The notes under the pieces are model-generated. The model did no database searches, was not told where the DNA came from, and saw nothing but the letters and a program-made list of their open reading frames with translations. The position numbers and the translations under genes were made by a program. A stretch of 7,518 nt of DNA from the NCBI GenBank assembly GCA_002451055.1, contig DKBD01000225.1, positions 7,460 through 14,977 on the forward strand, read 5' to 3'. Each line of letters starts with the position of its first letter. Within the stretch, counting starts at the first letter, position 1. Below, one piece after another: positions 1 through 7,081 of the stretch. This DNA is from Nitrospira sp. UBA6909. GTDB taxonomy: Bacteria; Nitrospirota; Nitrospiria; Nitrospirales; Nitrospiraceae.

Positions 1-710
1 GCCGCGCGATCCTGCTTCGTAGACGTGTCCCAATCGTGGAACTCTGTTTCGTGGCGCGTTAAAATCCATAGCGAATGCACCGCCGACAAGGCGACAAACC
101 GTTCATCGTCGGTCACCATCGAAATCAGGATGGGGATAACCGATTTGTGCCGCACATACCGGGCCTCAAATGCGGCGGATTTTCTCACTGACGGGTTCAC
201 ATCCTTGGCCATGGCCTCGATCGCCTCCGGGACCTTCAACGGATCCAGGCGAACCGCCACCCGCAAGGCATGCTCACGGACGCGAGGGATTTCCTCAATC
301 CGCTTCGCCGTTTCCACGAGCGCAGGCACTCCCGACACACCCTTCATCATCGACAGGGTTTCTATGGCGTTGTAGCGAACCCTCGGGCTCGGCATGGTCA
401 GGGCCTTCACCAAGACCGGCACCGACGACTCTCCCAAATGTACGAACTCCCCCATCGCCCAGAACTCCTGTTTTCCTTCCAGCATCGGCAACAGCGCCTC
501 GGCACGCTCTAGCTCCTCCTGACTCAACGGTTCGGTATTGGGGGGAACGGAGACGTCCGGCACGTCCTGGCCATCAGGCGGCGCCTCATACGTCATTTGG
601 ACCAACCGGATCTCAGGAATCTCTCCGGACCATGCAGACAGCTGATTTAGTCCAACCGCCAGGCTTGCTGCGAGAACAATGGCTATTCCACCCATGCGAT
701 ATGTCTTCAC
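1..710 (-). CDS. Exported HEAT-repeat protein, partial (C-terminus beyond the left edge)
   Basis: This minus-strand frame stays open for 236 codons from a GTG at 710 to the window edge, so the C-terminus is missing. GTG is chosen because an AAGGAG-like ribosome binding site lies at about 721-727. An ATG five codons in (695) is less well placed. The N-terminus is a likely Sec signal: Lys2/Arg5, then a hydrophobic stretch at about residues 7-20 (GGIAIVLAASLAVGL), with possible cleavage after LSA (24-26). An acidic, proline-rich linker (about 42-65) follows. From about residue 70 come helical pairs of HEAT style, such as VPVLVKALTMPSPRVRYNAI (97-116), VPALVETAKR (128-137) and VPEAIEAMAK (170-179). 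HEAT repeats are protein-binding scaffolds and no catalytic motif is visible. The gene starts 49 bases after the RND permease on the same strand, so a periplasmic role linked to the pump is inferred. Its actual partner is unknown. Confidence 0.8.
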   Translation of the reverse strand, partial: MKTYRMGGIAIVLAASLAVGLNQLSAWSGEIPEIRLVQMTYEAPPDGQDVPDVSVPPNTEPLSQEELERAEALLPMLEGKQEFWAMGEFVHLGESSVPVLVKALTMPSPRVRYNAIETLSMMKGVSGVPALVETAKRIEEIPRVREHALRVAVRLDPLKVPEAIEAMAKDVNPSVRKSAAFEARYVRHKSVIPILISMVTDDERFVALSAVHSLWILTRHETEFHDWDTSTKQDRA

Positions 711-717
711 AATGCTT

Positions 718-727
718 GATCTCCTTT
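718..727 (-). promoter_or_regulatory. Ribosome binding site of the HEAT-repeat gene
   Basis: On the minus strand the sequence reads AAAGGAGATC about 10 bases before the GTG at 710. It is the strongest Shine-Dalgarno match near this gene and is what decides in favour of the non-ATG start. Confidence 0.6.
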
Positions 728-759
728 CCATCGAACCGCCTCACAAGGCCGAACGGCTG

Positions 760-3700
760 CTATCCTTCATGGTGGTTGCGGTCATGCTCATGCACGATTT
801 CATATAAGACCGGCAACACGAGCAAAATCAAGACGGCGGCCGTCAGCATGCCTCCCACCACCACTCGCGCAAGCGGCTGCTGTGCCTGCGCTCCGATGCC
901 CGTTGCCAGAGACGCAGGCAGCAATCCGATCGCCGCCGCGAGCGTCGCCATGAGAATAGGGCGCATCTGCGCATCGGCGCCACGCATCACGGCCTGCCGC
1001 ACATCGAGACCGGTCCGCCGAAATTCTTCAATTCGTGAGATCAACAAAACTCCACCTAAAATGGCTACACCCAATGTCGAAATAACTCCGACCGCAGCCG
1101 AAATACTGAAATGCGTATGAGTCGCGACCAGTGATAAGACGCCTCCTACCAAGGCAAACGGCACCGCAGCCAATACCAACAACGCATTTTTCAACGAATC
1201 AAAGGTCATATACAGTAGAACGAGGATGATCAACAAACTGACCGGCACGATCTGGACCAGTCTCTTCTGTTCGTCTTTGAGTTGATCATACTGCCCCGCC
1301 CACTCCATACGATAATGCTCTGGCAGCCGCACCTGAGCGGCCAGTTGCTTCTGCGCTTCCTCTACCGTGCTTTGAAGATCTCGGTCGCGCACACTGAACT
1401 TGATCGGAATATACCGTTCGTTGTTCTCACGATAGATGATGAACGCGCCGGTCTGCATCGTAATGCCCGCCACTTGTTTCAGCGGGATACGGGCGCCGTC
1501 GGGAGTGCTTACTAAGATGTTGCCAATCGATTCCACGTCCTGCCGATATTCCGGCAGAAATCGAACGACCAGGTCGAAAAGACGTTCCCCTTCATAGACC
1601 TGGGTGACCGCCTGGCCACCGACGGCGGCCTGTACAATGGCGTTCACATCCGACACCCGTAATCCATAGCGGGCGATCGCTTCCCGATCGACTTGGATCA
1701 GCAAATTCGGCTGGCCGACCAGCCGCAGGATGCCCAAATCCTTCACTCCATGAATACCTCTCATCACGGCTTCGATCTCCACCGCCTTGGCTTCCAACGT
1801 CTTCAAATCAGAGCCGAAGAGCTTGATGGAGTTCTCCCCCTTCACACCGGACATCGCCTCTTCCACATTGTCTTGAATAACCTGCGAAAAATTGAAAATC
1901 ACGCCCGGTATTGTTCTGAGCCGCCCTTCAATTTCCTCAATGAGGCCGTCTTTGGTCAACCCGGATCTCCACTCTGAACGAGGTTTGAGATTGGCGAGGA
2001 ACTCACCGTTAAAGAAGCTCGTGGGATCAGTCCCATCATCAGGTCGTCCCAATTGCGAGACAATGGTATCAACTTCCGGCGACTCCTTGAATAACTTCCT
2101 GATTTCGCTCGCCAGTTTGTCCGCCTGATCGAACGAGATATCAACCGGCATCGTCGCTCGGACCCACAAGTTTCCCTCCTCAAGCGCCGGCATGAACTCT
2201 CCGCCCATAAATTGCATCGCTACAACAGAAAGCGCGACTAACCCGGTCGAGAACCCGATCACGACGGCGCGATGCTCAAGCGCCCGCATGACAATTGTCA
2301 TATACACCGAGCGCACGGCCCGAACCACCGCTGTATCAGACTCCCTCACCCCCCCCTTGAGCAGGAATGAACACAGCACTGGAGCGAGAGTAAAGGCCAT
2401 CAAGAGTGCACCTACTAACGCAAACCCATATGTAATGGACATCGGGGCAAAGATCTTCCCCGGAACGCCCGTCATGGTAAAGAGAGGCACGAAGGCAACC
2501 ACGATGATCGCCGTGGAAAAGAAAATGGGCCGCCCCACCTGCCTGGCGGCCCGGACAATGTGCTGATGAACCGTCAATCGGGTGTTCGTACTGTGCGCCA
2601 AGTGGAAAAACACGTTCTCCACCATGATGAGCGCGGCATCGATGATGATGCCGAAGTCGATGGCACCCAGAGAAATCAAATTGGCCGACTCCCCAAGGAA
2701 GGTCATCATCGTGAAGGTGAACAGCAAGGCCAGGGGAACGGTCAGCGCGACAATGAGGGCCGCCCGCAAATGGCCGAGAAACAGGAACAGAATCACAAAC
2801 ACCAGTACCATTCCGCTGATCAGAATGTCGGTAATCGTCTCCACCGTCGTATGGATCAAGGCTGTTCGGTCGTAAAACGTCTTGATCTTGATACCGTCCG
2901 GCAATTTCCATCCGTTGAGCTCATCGACCTTATCTTTCACTTTGTCCAATACCGGGAGCGCCTTGTAGCCACGCTGGAGGAGCACGACGCCTTCCACCAC
3001 ATCGTCGCGATCATCGATCCCGACCTTGCCGAGCCGCACGCGATGGCCGACCGCCACCTTCCCCAGCGTCTTCACGAAAATCGGCGTACCACCTTTCTCC
3101 GCCACCATCACATTTTCGATATCGTCGAGATCATTGATGAGGCCCAGCCCACGGATGTTGTAGCTCTGTGCGCCGATAGTCAAATAATTGCCGCCGACAT
3201 TGGCATTGCTGTTGGCCAAAGCCGTAATAACCTGAGACAGATTCACTCCGTAACTGATCAGTTTTCCCGGATCGATGTCGACATGATATTCTTTCGTGGT
3301 CCCGCCGAACGTCGTCACATCGATGACGCCCGGCACACGCTTGAATGCCCGTCGCACCTGCCAGTCTTGAACGGTTTTCAATGTCGTCAAGCCCACGCCG
3401 TTGCCGGTCAATTCGTACCGGTAAATCTCGGCGATAGCCCACCAGGGGGACAACGCGGGCTGCACGCCCTGCGGCAATTGAACCGAGGCGAGCCGATTCA
3501 ATACTTCCTGGCGGTCTCGAAACAGTTCGGTATCAAACTCGAAGTATACCTTGATATCGCTCAGTCCGAAGATCGACAGTGACCGGATGTCCATGAGTCC
3601 AGGCATCCCCGTCAACGCCACTTCAATCGGAACGGTAATTTGGCGTTCGATTTCCTCGGCCGACCAACCAGGATATTGGGTGATCAACTCCACCATTGGA

Positions 3701-3831
3701 GGGGAGGGGTCCGGATAGGCGACGACATCTAGGAGATGGAAGGCATACAACCCTCCGAACAAGAGAAGCAGTCCGAGCGCGCATACCAGAAACCGCTGAA
3801 CCAGCGAGACTTCAACGATTCTGGCAATCAT
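760..3831 (-). CDS. Heavy-metal efflux RND permease, CzcA/CusA family
   Basis: This is the inner-membrane pump of a tripartite metal exporter. It uses the proton gradient to drive cations from the periplasm or cytoplasm into the outer-membrane channel. At 1023 residues it has the usual family length and is intact. The first membrane helix follows MIARIVEVSLVQRF. Porter domains fill about 35-330 and 550-850, with helix bundles at about 331-490 and 857-1010. The heavy-metal RND proton-relay motif is present in TM4 as DFGIIIDAALIMVENV, giving Asp392, Asp398 and Glu405. By my own eye alignment, the three porter methionines of CusA are not conserved, and the segment LWVRATMP (555-562) resembles CzcA-type pumps. 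Divalent cations such as Zn, Co, Ni or Cd are therefore likelier than Cu(I) or Ag(I), but this is inference. The short C-terminal tail HEHDRNHHEG is rich in histidine. The ribosome binding site is weak (GATGGG). The gene lies 43 bases after the adaptor gene. Confidence 0.95.
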   Translation of the reverse strand: MIARIVEVSLVQRFLVCALGLLLLFGGLYAFHLLDVVAYPDPSPPMVELITQYPGWSAEEIERQITVPIEVALTGMPGLMDIRSLSIFGLSDIKVYFEFDTELFRDRQEVLNRLASVQLPQGVQPALSPWWAIAEIYRYELTGNGVGLTTLKTVQDWQVRRAFKRVPGVIDVTTFGGTTKEYHVDIDPGKLISYGVNLSQVITALANSNANVGGNYLTIGAQSYNIRGLGLINDLDDIENVMVAEKGGTPIFVKTLGKVAVGHRVRLGKVGIDDRDDVVEGVVLLQRGYKALPVLDKVKDKVDELNGWKLPDGIKIKTFYDRTALIHTTVETITDILISGMVLVFVILFLFLGHLRAALIVALTVPLALLFTFTMMTFLGESANLISLGAIDFGIIIDAALIMVENVFFHLAHSTNTRLTVHQHIVRAARQVGRPIFFSTAIIVVAFVPLFTMTGVPGKIFAPMSITYGFALVGALLMAFTLAPVLCSFLLKGGVRESDTAVVRAVRSVYMTIVMRALEHRAVVIGFSTGLVALSVVAMQFMGGEFMPALEEGNLWVRATMPVDISFDQADKLASEIRKLFKESPEVDTIVSQLGRPDDGTDPTSFFNGEFLANLKPRSEWRSGLTKDGLIEEIEGRLRTIPGVIFNFSQVIQDNVEEAMSGVKGENSIKLFGSDLKTLEAKAVEIEAVMRGIHGVKDLGILRLVGQPNLLIQVDREAIARYGLRVSDVNAIVQAAVGGQAVTQVYEGERLFDLVVRFLPEYRQDVESIGNILVSTPDGARIPLKQVAGITMQTGAFIIYRENNERYIPIKFSVRDRDLQSTVEEAQKQLAAQVRLPEHYRMEWAGQYDQLKDEQKRLVQIVPVSLLIILVLLYMTFDSLKNALLVLAAVPFALVGGVLSLVATHTHFSISAAVGVISTLGVAILGGVLLISRIEEFRRTGLDVRQAVMRGADAQMRPILMATLAAAIGLLPASLATGIGAQAQQPLARVVVGGMLTAAVLILLVLPVLYEIVHEHDRNHHEG

Positions 3832-3874
3832 ACGCCCATCATGTCCGGAGACGTGGCACGGTTGGAATACTCAG

Positions 3875-5104
3875 TCAGTTTGGCGTCTGCAGAGCCGCCT
3901 GCCCCTTGATCAGCACGACGCCCTTGGTCACAATCCGTTCTCCCCGCGCTAATCCATCAAGAATGCGAGCGCGCTCGGGGGAGATATTGGCGATCTTGAT
4001 TTCCCGTTTGACATACCGACTTCCACTCTCCACGACGTAGACGAATTGCTGGCCGTCGATTTCCACAACGGCCTCTCGAGGCACAGTGAGAAATTGTGCG
4101 GCATCGCTCACATCGAGTTGCAAGCGAGCGAACATTTCAGGCTTCAACTTGTGAGACGCATTGTCCACCTGTGCACGAACCTTGATCGTCCTGGTCGCAG
4201 GGTCGACGATGTCGCCGATCGCCGTCACCTTCGCCGGAAAATCCATCTCCGGATAGGCTTCGACTTTCACGATGGCCGACTGTCCTTCCTTCACCAGAGC
4301 CAAATCCCGTTCATAGAGATCCGCCAATACTTGTAGACGATCCAGATCGGCGATCGTGAACAGCACGTGATCGGAATCTCCTGTGACTGACTGGCCCGGG
4401 GTCACCGTACGCTCCACAACGATTCCGGTCAGCGGGCTTTTCATCTCGAACCGCGAGGTGACCTGCTGCTTATCCAACGGCTTATTCAATTCTTCAGGCC
4501 CGATTCTCAGCGAAAGCAACCGCTCCTTAGCGCGACGAAACTCGGCCCGCGCCTTAACTAACTCGTTTTCCGCCTGTTTAAGATCCTTGAGAGGCAGGGC
4601 CTTGTCTTCATAGAGATCTTTCGCCAATTCGTGCGCTCTGGCCGCATACTGCAATTCAGAGTCTTCTTTCACGTACTCCGAATAGGCTTGCGCAATCTCT
4701 GGGCTGTCGACCACAAGCAGAATATCCCCTGCCTTGACGCGATCCCCGAGATGGGCCCGGACTTCGACAACACGGCCTTGTAACGGAGATGAGATGTGTG
4801 AATATCGGTCTTCACCGTAGGCGACTTTTCCTGAGAGCATCAACCTTTGGCGCGAGGAGTCGAATTCGACGATCGCCGTCTCGATATGCGGTGCCGCCTC
4901 AACGGGCACGGCCCCTTCTTTGGCAGCCCGAAGCTGTGTTTCGTTCAAACCTGGGGGCTGTTCGCTCTGGCCGCAGGACGAGAAAACCAATAAGACCACG
5001 GTCAAGGCGGCGGTCGAGACCGAATCTGGAACACATCCTCCCCTTCTCCGCATTACCGCGTCCCTTCGCTTGACCTTCGCCTCAGCCGTGACCTTCCGAT
5101 TCAT
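3875..5104 (-). CDS. RND efflux periplasmic adaptor, CzcB/CusB-like lipoprotein
   Basis: This is the membrane-fusion protein that bridges the permease and the outer-membrane channel. It has 409 residues from the ATG at 5104, which overlaps the channel gene's stop as ATGA and so supports translational coupling. A hydrophobic stretch (about 32-41) ends in a lipobox-like FSSC with Cys44, so it is probably an acylated lipoprotein anchored in the inner membrane. Domains run in family order: first lipoyl half at about 101-135 (SPLQGRVVEVRAHLGDRVKAG), a charged alpha-helical hairpin at about 136-215, second lipoyl half at about 220-245 (MKSPLTGIVVERTVTPGQSV), beta-barrel at about 253-330, and a membrane-proximal domain at about 340-405. 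No histidine-rich N-terminal metal-binding segment like that of classical CzcB is seen. The start is ambiguous: Met18 (5053) has its own AAGGGA upstream and would leave a more typical basic signal peptide. Confidence 0.93.
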   Translation of the reverse strand: MNRKVTAEAKVKRRDAVMRRRGGCVPDSVSTAALTVVLLVFSSCGQSEQPPGLNETQLRAAKEGAVPVEAAPHIETAIVEFDSSRQRLMLSGKVAYGEDRYSHISSPLQGRVVEVRAHLGDRVKAGDILLVVDSPEIAQAYSEYVKEDSELQYAARAHELAKDLYEDKALPLKDLKQAENELVKARAEFRRAKERLLSLRIGPEELNKPLDKQQVTSRFEMKSPLTGIVVERTVTPGQSVTGDSDHVLFTIADLDRLQVLADLYERDLALVKEGQSAIVKVEAYPEMDFPAKVTAIGDIVDPATRTIKVRAQVDNASHKLKPEMFARLQLDVSDAAQFLTVPREAVVEIDGQQFVYVVESGSRYVKREIKIANISPERARILDGLARGERIVTKGVVLIKGQAALQTPN

Positions 5105-6456
5105 ATCCCAATTTCCTGCCCGACCGCGCTTTCCAATTGAATGACGTTGCGCTGATAATGAAACAAGGCTTCGATAAAATTTTGCTGGATTGTCCTGGAG
5201 GTTCTGGCCGCATCCAGCAAATCAAGAAGCGTGGCGCCCCCTCGCTCGTATGCACGTTCGACAATTGCAAATGTCGAACGCGCGTCGTCAAGAACTCCTC
5301 CCAGATACGCCTCGACCAAACGGCGACTTTGGATCAAGTTTCGATAGGCGACATCCACCTGGTTTTCAACCACGTTGAGCGTCTTGCCAAGATCGGCTTC
5401 AGCTGACTGCACCGCGGCCTCTGCCTGCATGATACCGCCCTGATTTCGATTGAACAACGGCAGGGGCATGCCGAAACTGAAGGCCATTTGATTGGAGTTG
5501 TCCGGCCCCCTCGATCCTTGAATGCCGTACCCAGCCCCTATGGTAACGTCGGGGACCCGATATGCCTTGGCCAGCTTGAGATCGGCCTGCCGTTGCGAGA
5601 GTATGAGCCGCTTCGCGCGAACATCAGGACGAGTTTCCACGGCAATGGCTCCGAGCTTGGCAATATCGGGGTCCAGCCACTTGAACTCCAGATTGCTGGT
5701 TAATTCCAGCTCGATTGCCGGTGACACTCGTAGCAATCGGCGAAGATCGGATCGAGCCAGCTCCGCCTCTTGAATAGCCTGGATCACCTGGGATTGAAAA
5801 TCGATATACTGCAGCCTGATACGAATCAGATCGACTTCGGCGATAAACCCTTTCTTGAGACGAATGGTATTGATCTCAAGAATGCGCGAGAATCGGTCCT
5901 TATTCTCTTCGGCCAGAGCCAGCCGTCTACGCGCCAGCTGTATTCGATAGTATGTATCCTTGACCGCGAAGCTGAGTTGCCGGACGGCATCTTCGAAGCC
6001 GGCTTCCGCCGACTGAGTTCCGAATTCGGCACCCTCGATCCGATACCCTCGTTTCCCCGCCAACTCGAACAACTGTTGGATCTGAGGATAGATTTGTCCG
6101 CTATTCGAGAGCGTGCGGCCTTCGACGGGAGAGCTCACCACGCCGACAGAGGCCACGGGATTCGGAAACAATCTGGCGGTAATCTCCTGACCTTTACTGA
6201 ACTCGATGCCGAACCTGGCGATCAGAAGATCCAGGTTTTGCTGCAAAAAGAGCCCGATCGCCTCATCGAGGCTCAACCGCAATCTCTTCTCCGATACGGC
6301 CTCAAGAGCTATTGGGGATGCTGCGGGGCTCGTATTTTTGATGGAAGAATCAGTCGCCAGGGACTCCCCGTCGAGGACAAGACTACACATCGCCGTAAGA
6401 GCCGCTCCTACAGACAGAAACAGGCGGGCCTGACGAAATTGCGCAAGAACATTCAC
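5101..6456 (-). CDS. Outer-membrane efflux channel, TolC/CzcC/CusC family
   Basis: This is the outer-membrane duct of the tripartite pump. Two outer-membrane efflux repeats are visible. The first begins with LRLSLDEAIGLFLQQNLDLL and includes FPNPVASVGV and the CzcC-typical ELAGKRGYRIEGAE. The second includes RPDVRAKRLILSQRQADLKL and FSFGMPLPLFNRNQGGI, and the protein ends in LESAVGQEIGI. Long helical, Gln/Ala/Arg-rich segments match the family's periplasmic tunnel. The start is uncertain. The frame opens after a stop at 6496-6498, with possible starts TTG 6492, GTG 6486, ATG 6483 and GTG 6456. I chose GTG 6456 because it gives a normal signal peptide (basic FRQAR, then LFLSVGAALTAMCSLVL, cleavage near ESLA) and has a GAG seven bases upstream. 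The earlier starts lack any ribosome binding site and add acidic residues. The total is 451 residues from 6456 or 460 from ATG 6483. The gene overlaps the adaptor gene by 4 bases. Confidence 0.92.
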   Translation of the reverse strand: MNVLAQFRQARLFLSVGAALTAMCSLVLDGESLATDSSIKNTSPAASPIALEAVSEKRLRLSLDEAIGLFLQQNLDLLIARFGIEFSKGQEITARLFPNPVASVGVVSSPVEGRTLSNSGQIYPQIQQLFELAGKRGYRIEGAEFGTQSAEAGFEDAVRQLSFAVKDTYYRIQLARRRLALAEENKDRFSRILEINTIRLKKGFIAEVDLIRIRLQYIDFQSQVIQAIQEAELARSDLRRLLRVSPAIELELTSNLEFKWLDPDIAKLGAIAVETRPDVRAKRLILSQRQADLKLAKAYRVPDVTIGAGYGIQGSRGPDNSNQMAFSFGMPLPLFNRNQGGIMQAEAAVQSAEADLGKTLNVVENQVDVAYRNLIQSRRLVEAYLGGVLDDARSTFAIVERAYERGGATLLDLLDAARTSRTIQQNFIEALFHYQRNVIQLESAVGQEIGI

Positions 6457-6460
6457 ATCA

Positions 6461-6664
6461 TTACTCGCGCAAGGCTCTGACATCACACGCAACGACTAGG
6501 ACATCATGCACGGCACCCGCTAACCGATCCGCCAATACAGGACTATTCAAATGTGAACGACCAACAGGCTTACGGCTGTGATGCCCCATGTTAACCTGGG
6601 ACTCAAGGGTGGAATCGGCGGGACCGACCGGAACAAGGTCGGCGATACGGTCAGCTGTCCAACC
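6461..6664 (-). pseudogene. Possible remnant of a universal stress protein (C-terminal part only)
   Basis: No intact gene covers this stretch, yet one minus-strand frame ending at a TAA (6461-6463) reads like the last part of a Usp-domain protein. It has MGHHSRKPVGRSHL (from 6589) and then ADRLAGAVHDVLVV before its stop. The Usp family usually ends with a glycine-rich nucleotide loop of the form MGxHGRxGLxRLLLGS followed by an A-x-R-V...A...PVLVV strand. The match is by eye and partial: the glycine that follows HGR and the GS motif are altered, and upstream the frame runs into the coiled-coil gene, so no N-terminal Usp half remains. The fragment overlaps the earliest possible starts of the channel gene. 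It could also be a chance reading frame. Confidence 0.35.
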
Positions 6665-6950
6665 CGTTTCTGGAATTGTTATCCCGTAAATGCTTCCTGA
6701 CCCGGACCTTCTCGTGGTGTTTGCGGAGCAACTGCCGACGGATGACTTCCCGGTCTTCGGCGACGATCCGCACCAGCCTGTCCATATCTTCGGCATGTTC
6801 CCGAACCAGCTCTGACAGTTTCTGCATCTGCACTTCCAACCGCTCCACCCGCCAGGCCATGTCGCTCAAAGAATTCAGCAATTTACTGGAAGATTTCCCC
6901 CCTGACTTGCGATTTCTCTCGAGGGCGGCCACCACGACATCGCGTTTCAT
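6651..6950 (-). CDS. Small coiled-coil protein of unknown function
   Basis: I do not recognise this gene. The ATG at 6950 is chosen over an in-frame upstream ATG at 6983 because AAAGGAG sits five bases before it, an almost ideal ribosome binding site. The 99-residue product has no signal peptide or membrane segment and should be cytoplasmic. It begins with a basic stretch (MKRDVVVAALERNRKSGGK). About residues 28-75 form a charged amphipathic helix with heptad-like leucine, valine and methionine spacing (RVERLEVQMQKLSELVREHA, MDRLVRIVAEDREVIRRQLL), typical of a dimeric coiled coil. The tail is strongly basic (RKHHEKVRVRKHLRD). No DNA-binding helix-turn-helix is evident. It is upstream of the metal pump genes on the same strand, 194 bases before the channel start used here, and shares their likely promoter. 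Whether it belongs to the pump operon is unclear. Confidence 0.75.
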   Translation of the reverse strand: MKRDVVVAALERNRKSGGKSSSKLLNSLSDMAWRVERLEVQMQKLSELVREHAEDMDRLVRIVAEDREVIRRQLLRKHHEKVRVRKHLRDNNSRNGLDS

Positions 6951-6952
6951 GC

Positions 6953-6961
6953 TTTCTCCTT
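6953..6961 (-). promoter_or_regulatory. Ribosome binding site of the coiled-coil gene
   Basis: Minus-strand AAAGGAG followed by AAAGC before the ATG at 6950. It fixes the start and rules out the longer form beginning at 6983. Confidence 0.7.
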
Positions 6962-7003
6962 TGTCAGTGCCTGCCGGCGACAATTACGCGGGTTCCGACG
7001 GCT

Positions 7004-7032
7004 AGTATTGTCCGCTGGGAATAGGAAGTCAA
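7004..7032 (-). promoter_or_regulatory. Sigma70-like promoter facing the coiled-coil and efflux genes
   Basis: On the minus strand a -35 box TTGACT (7027-7032, five of six consensus bases) is followed after exactly 17 bases by AATACT (7004-7009, four of six). Transcription would begin near 6997 and leave an untranslated leader of about 47 bases that contains the ribosome binding site. No comparably good promoter was seen just before the channel gene, so this may drive the whole leftward set of genes. That is inference from sequence alone. Confidence 0.55.
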
Positions 7033-7040
7033 TCATTCCC
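7017..7040. repeat. Inverted repeat GGGAAT-N12-ATTCCC, possible operator
   Basis: Two perfect 6-base arms, 7017-7022 and 7035-7040, flank 12 bases that contain the -35 box of the leftward promoter. A protein bound here would cover RNA polymerase contacts. The arms are short, so chance is possible. The promoter spacer is the normal 17 bases rather than the 19-20 typical of MerR-type metal sensors, and the repeat is not between -35 and -10, so it is not a MerR site. Confidence 0.3.
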
Positions 7041-7065
7041 CTTTCTTTCTATTTGATACCAGTCC

Positions 7066-7074
7066 TGCTAGAAT
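7066..7074 (+). promoter_or_regulatory. Extended -10 promoter element of glgC, possibly leaderless
   Basis: TGCTAGAAT matches an extended -10 (TGnTATAAT) with one mismatch. No convincing -35 is present at the proper distance, which extended -10 promoters tolerate. The box ends seven bases before the glgC ATG at 7082, so transcription would start at or next to the A of the start codon. No Shine-Dalgarno sequence precedes the ATG, which agrees with this. Confidence 0.45.
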
Positions 7075-7081
7075 TCGCCGC

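Noticed and set aside
170..1120. Plus-strand open frame of 316 codons
   Set aside because: It is antisense to the HEAT gene and the permease end. Its product is proline, arginine and serine rich without any domain, and the minus-strand proteins are clearly real.
2560..3582. Plus-strand open frame of 340 codons
   Set aside because: It is antisense to the conserved N-terminal half of the RND permease. The composition is histidine, glutamine and arginine rich as expected of a codon shadow, and no ribosome binding site or family match is seen.
5770..6480. Plus-strand open frame of 236 codons
   Set aside because: It lies opposite the outer-membrane channel gene and its sequence mirrors that gene's codons; no domain is recognisable.
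6624..6642. Hairpin CCGACC / GGTCGG with a 7-base loop, just after the coiled-coil gene
   Set aside because: The stem has only 6 pairs and no T run follows on either strand, so it does not qualify as an intrinsic terminator. It may still be a weak RNA structure.
6665..6796. Upstream part of the minus-strand frame that ends at 6461
   Set aside because: This section is a shadow of the coiled-coil gene in another frame (serine, glycine and tryptophan rich). Only the part beyond that gene's stop resembles a protein family.
6951..7081. MerR-type metal-responsive operator in the divergent region
   Set aside because: The leftward promoter has a 17-base spacer and no dyad between its -35 and -10 boxes, unlike MerR-family promoters.
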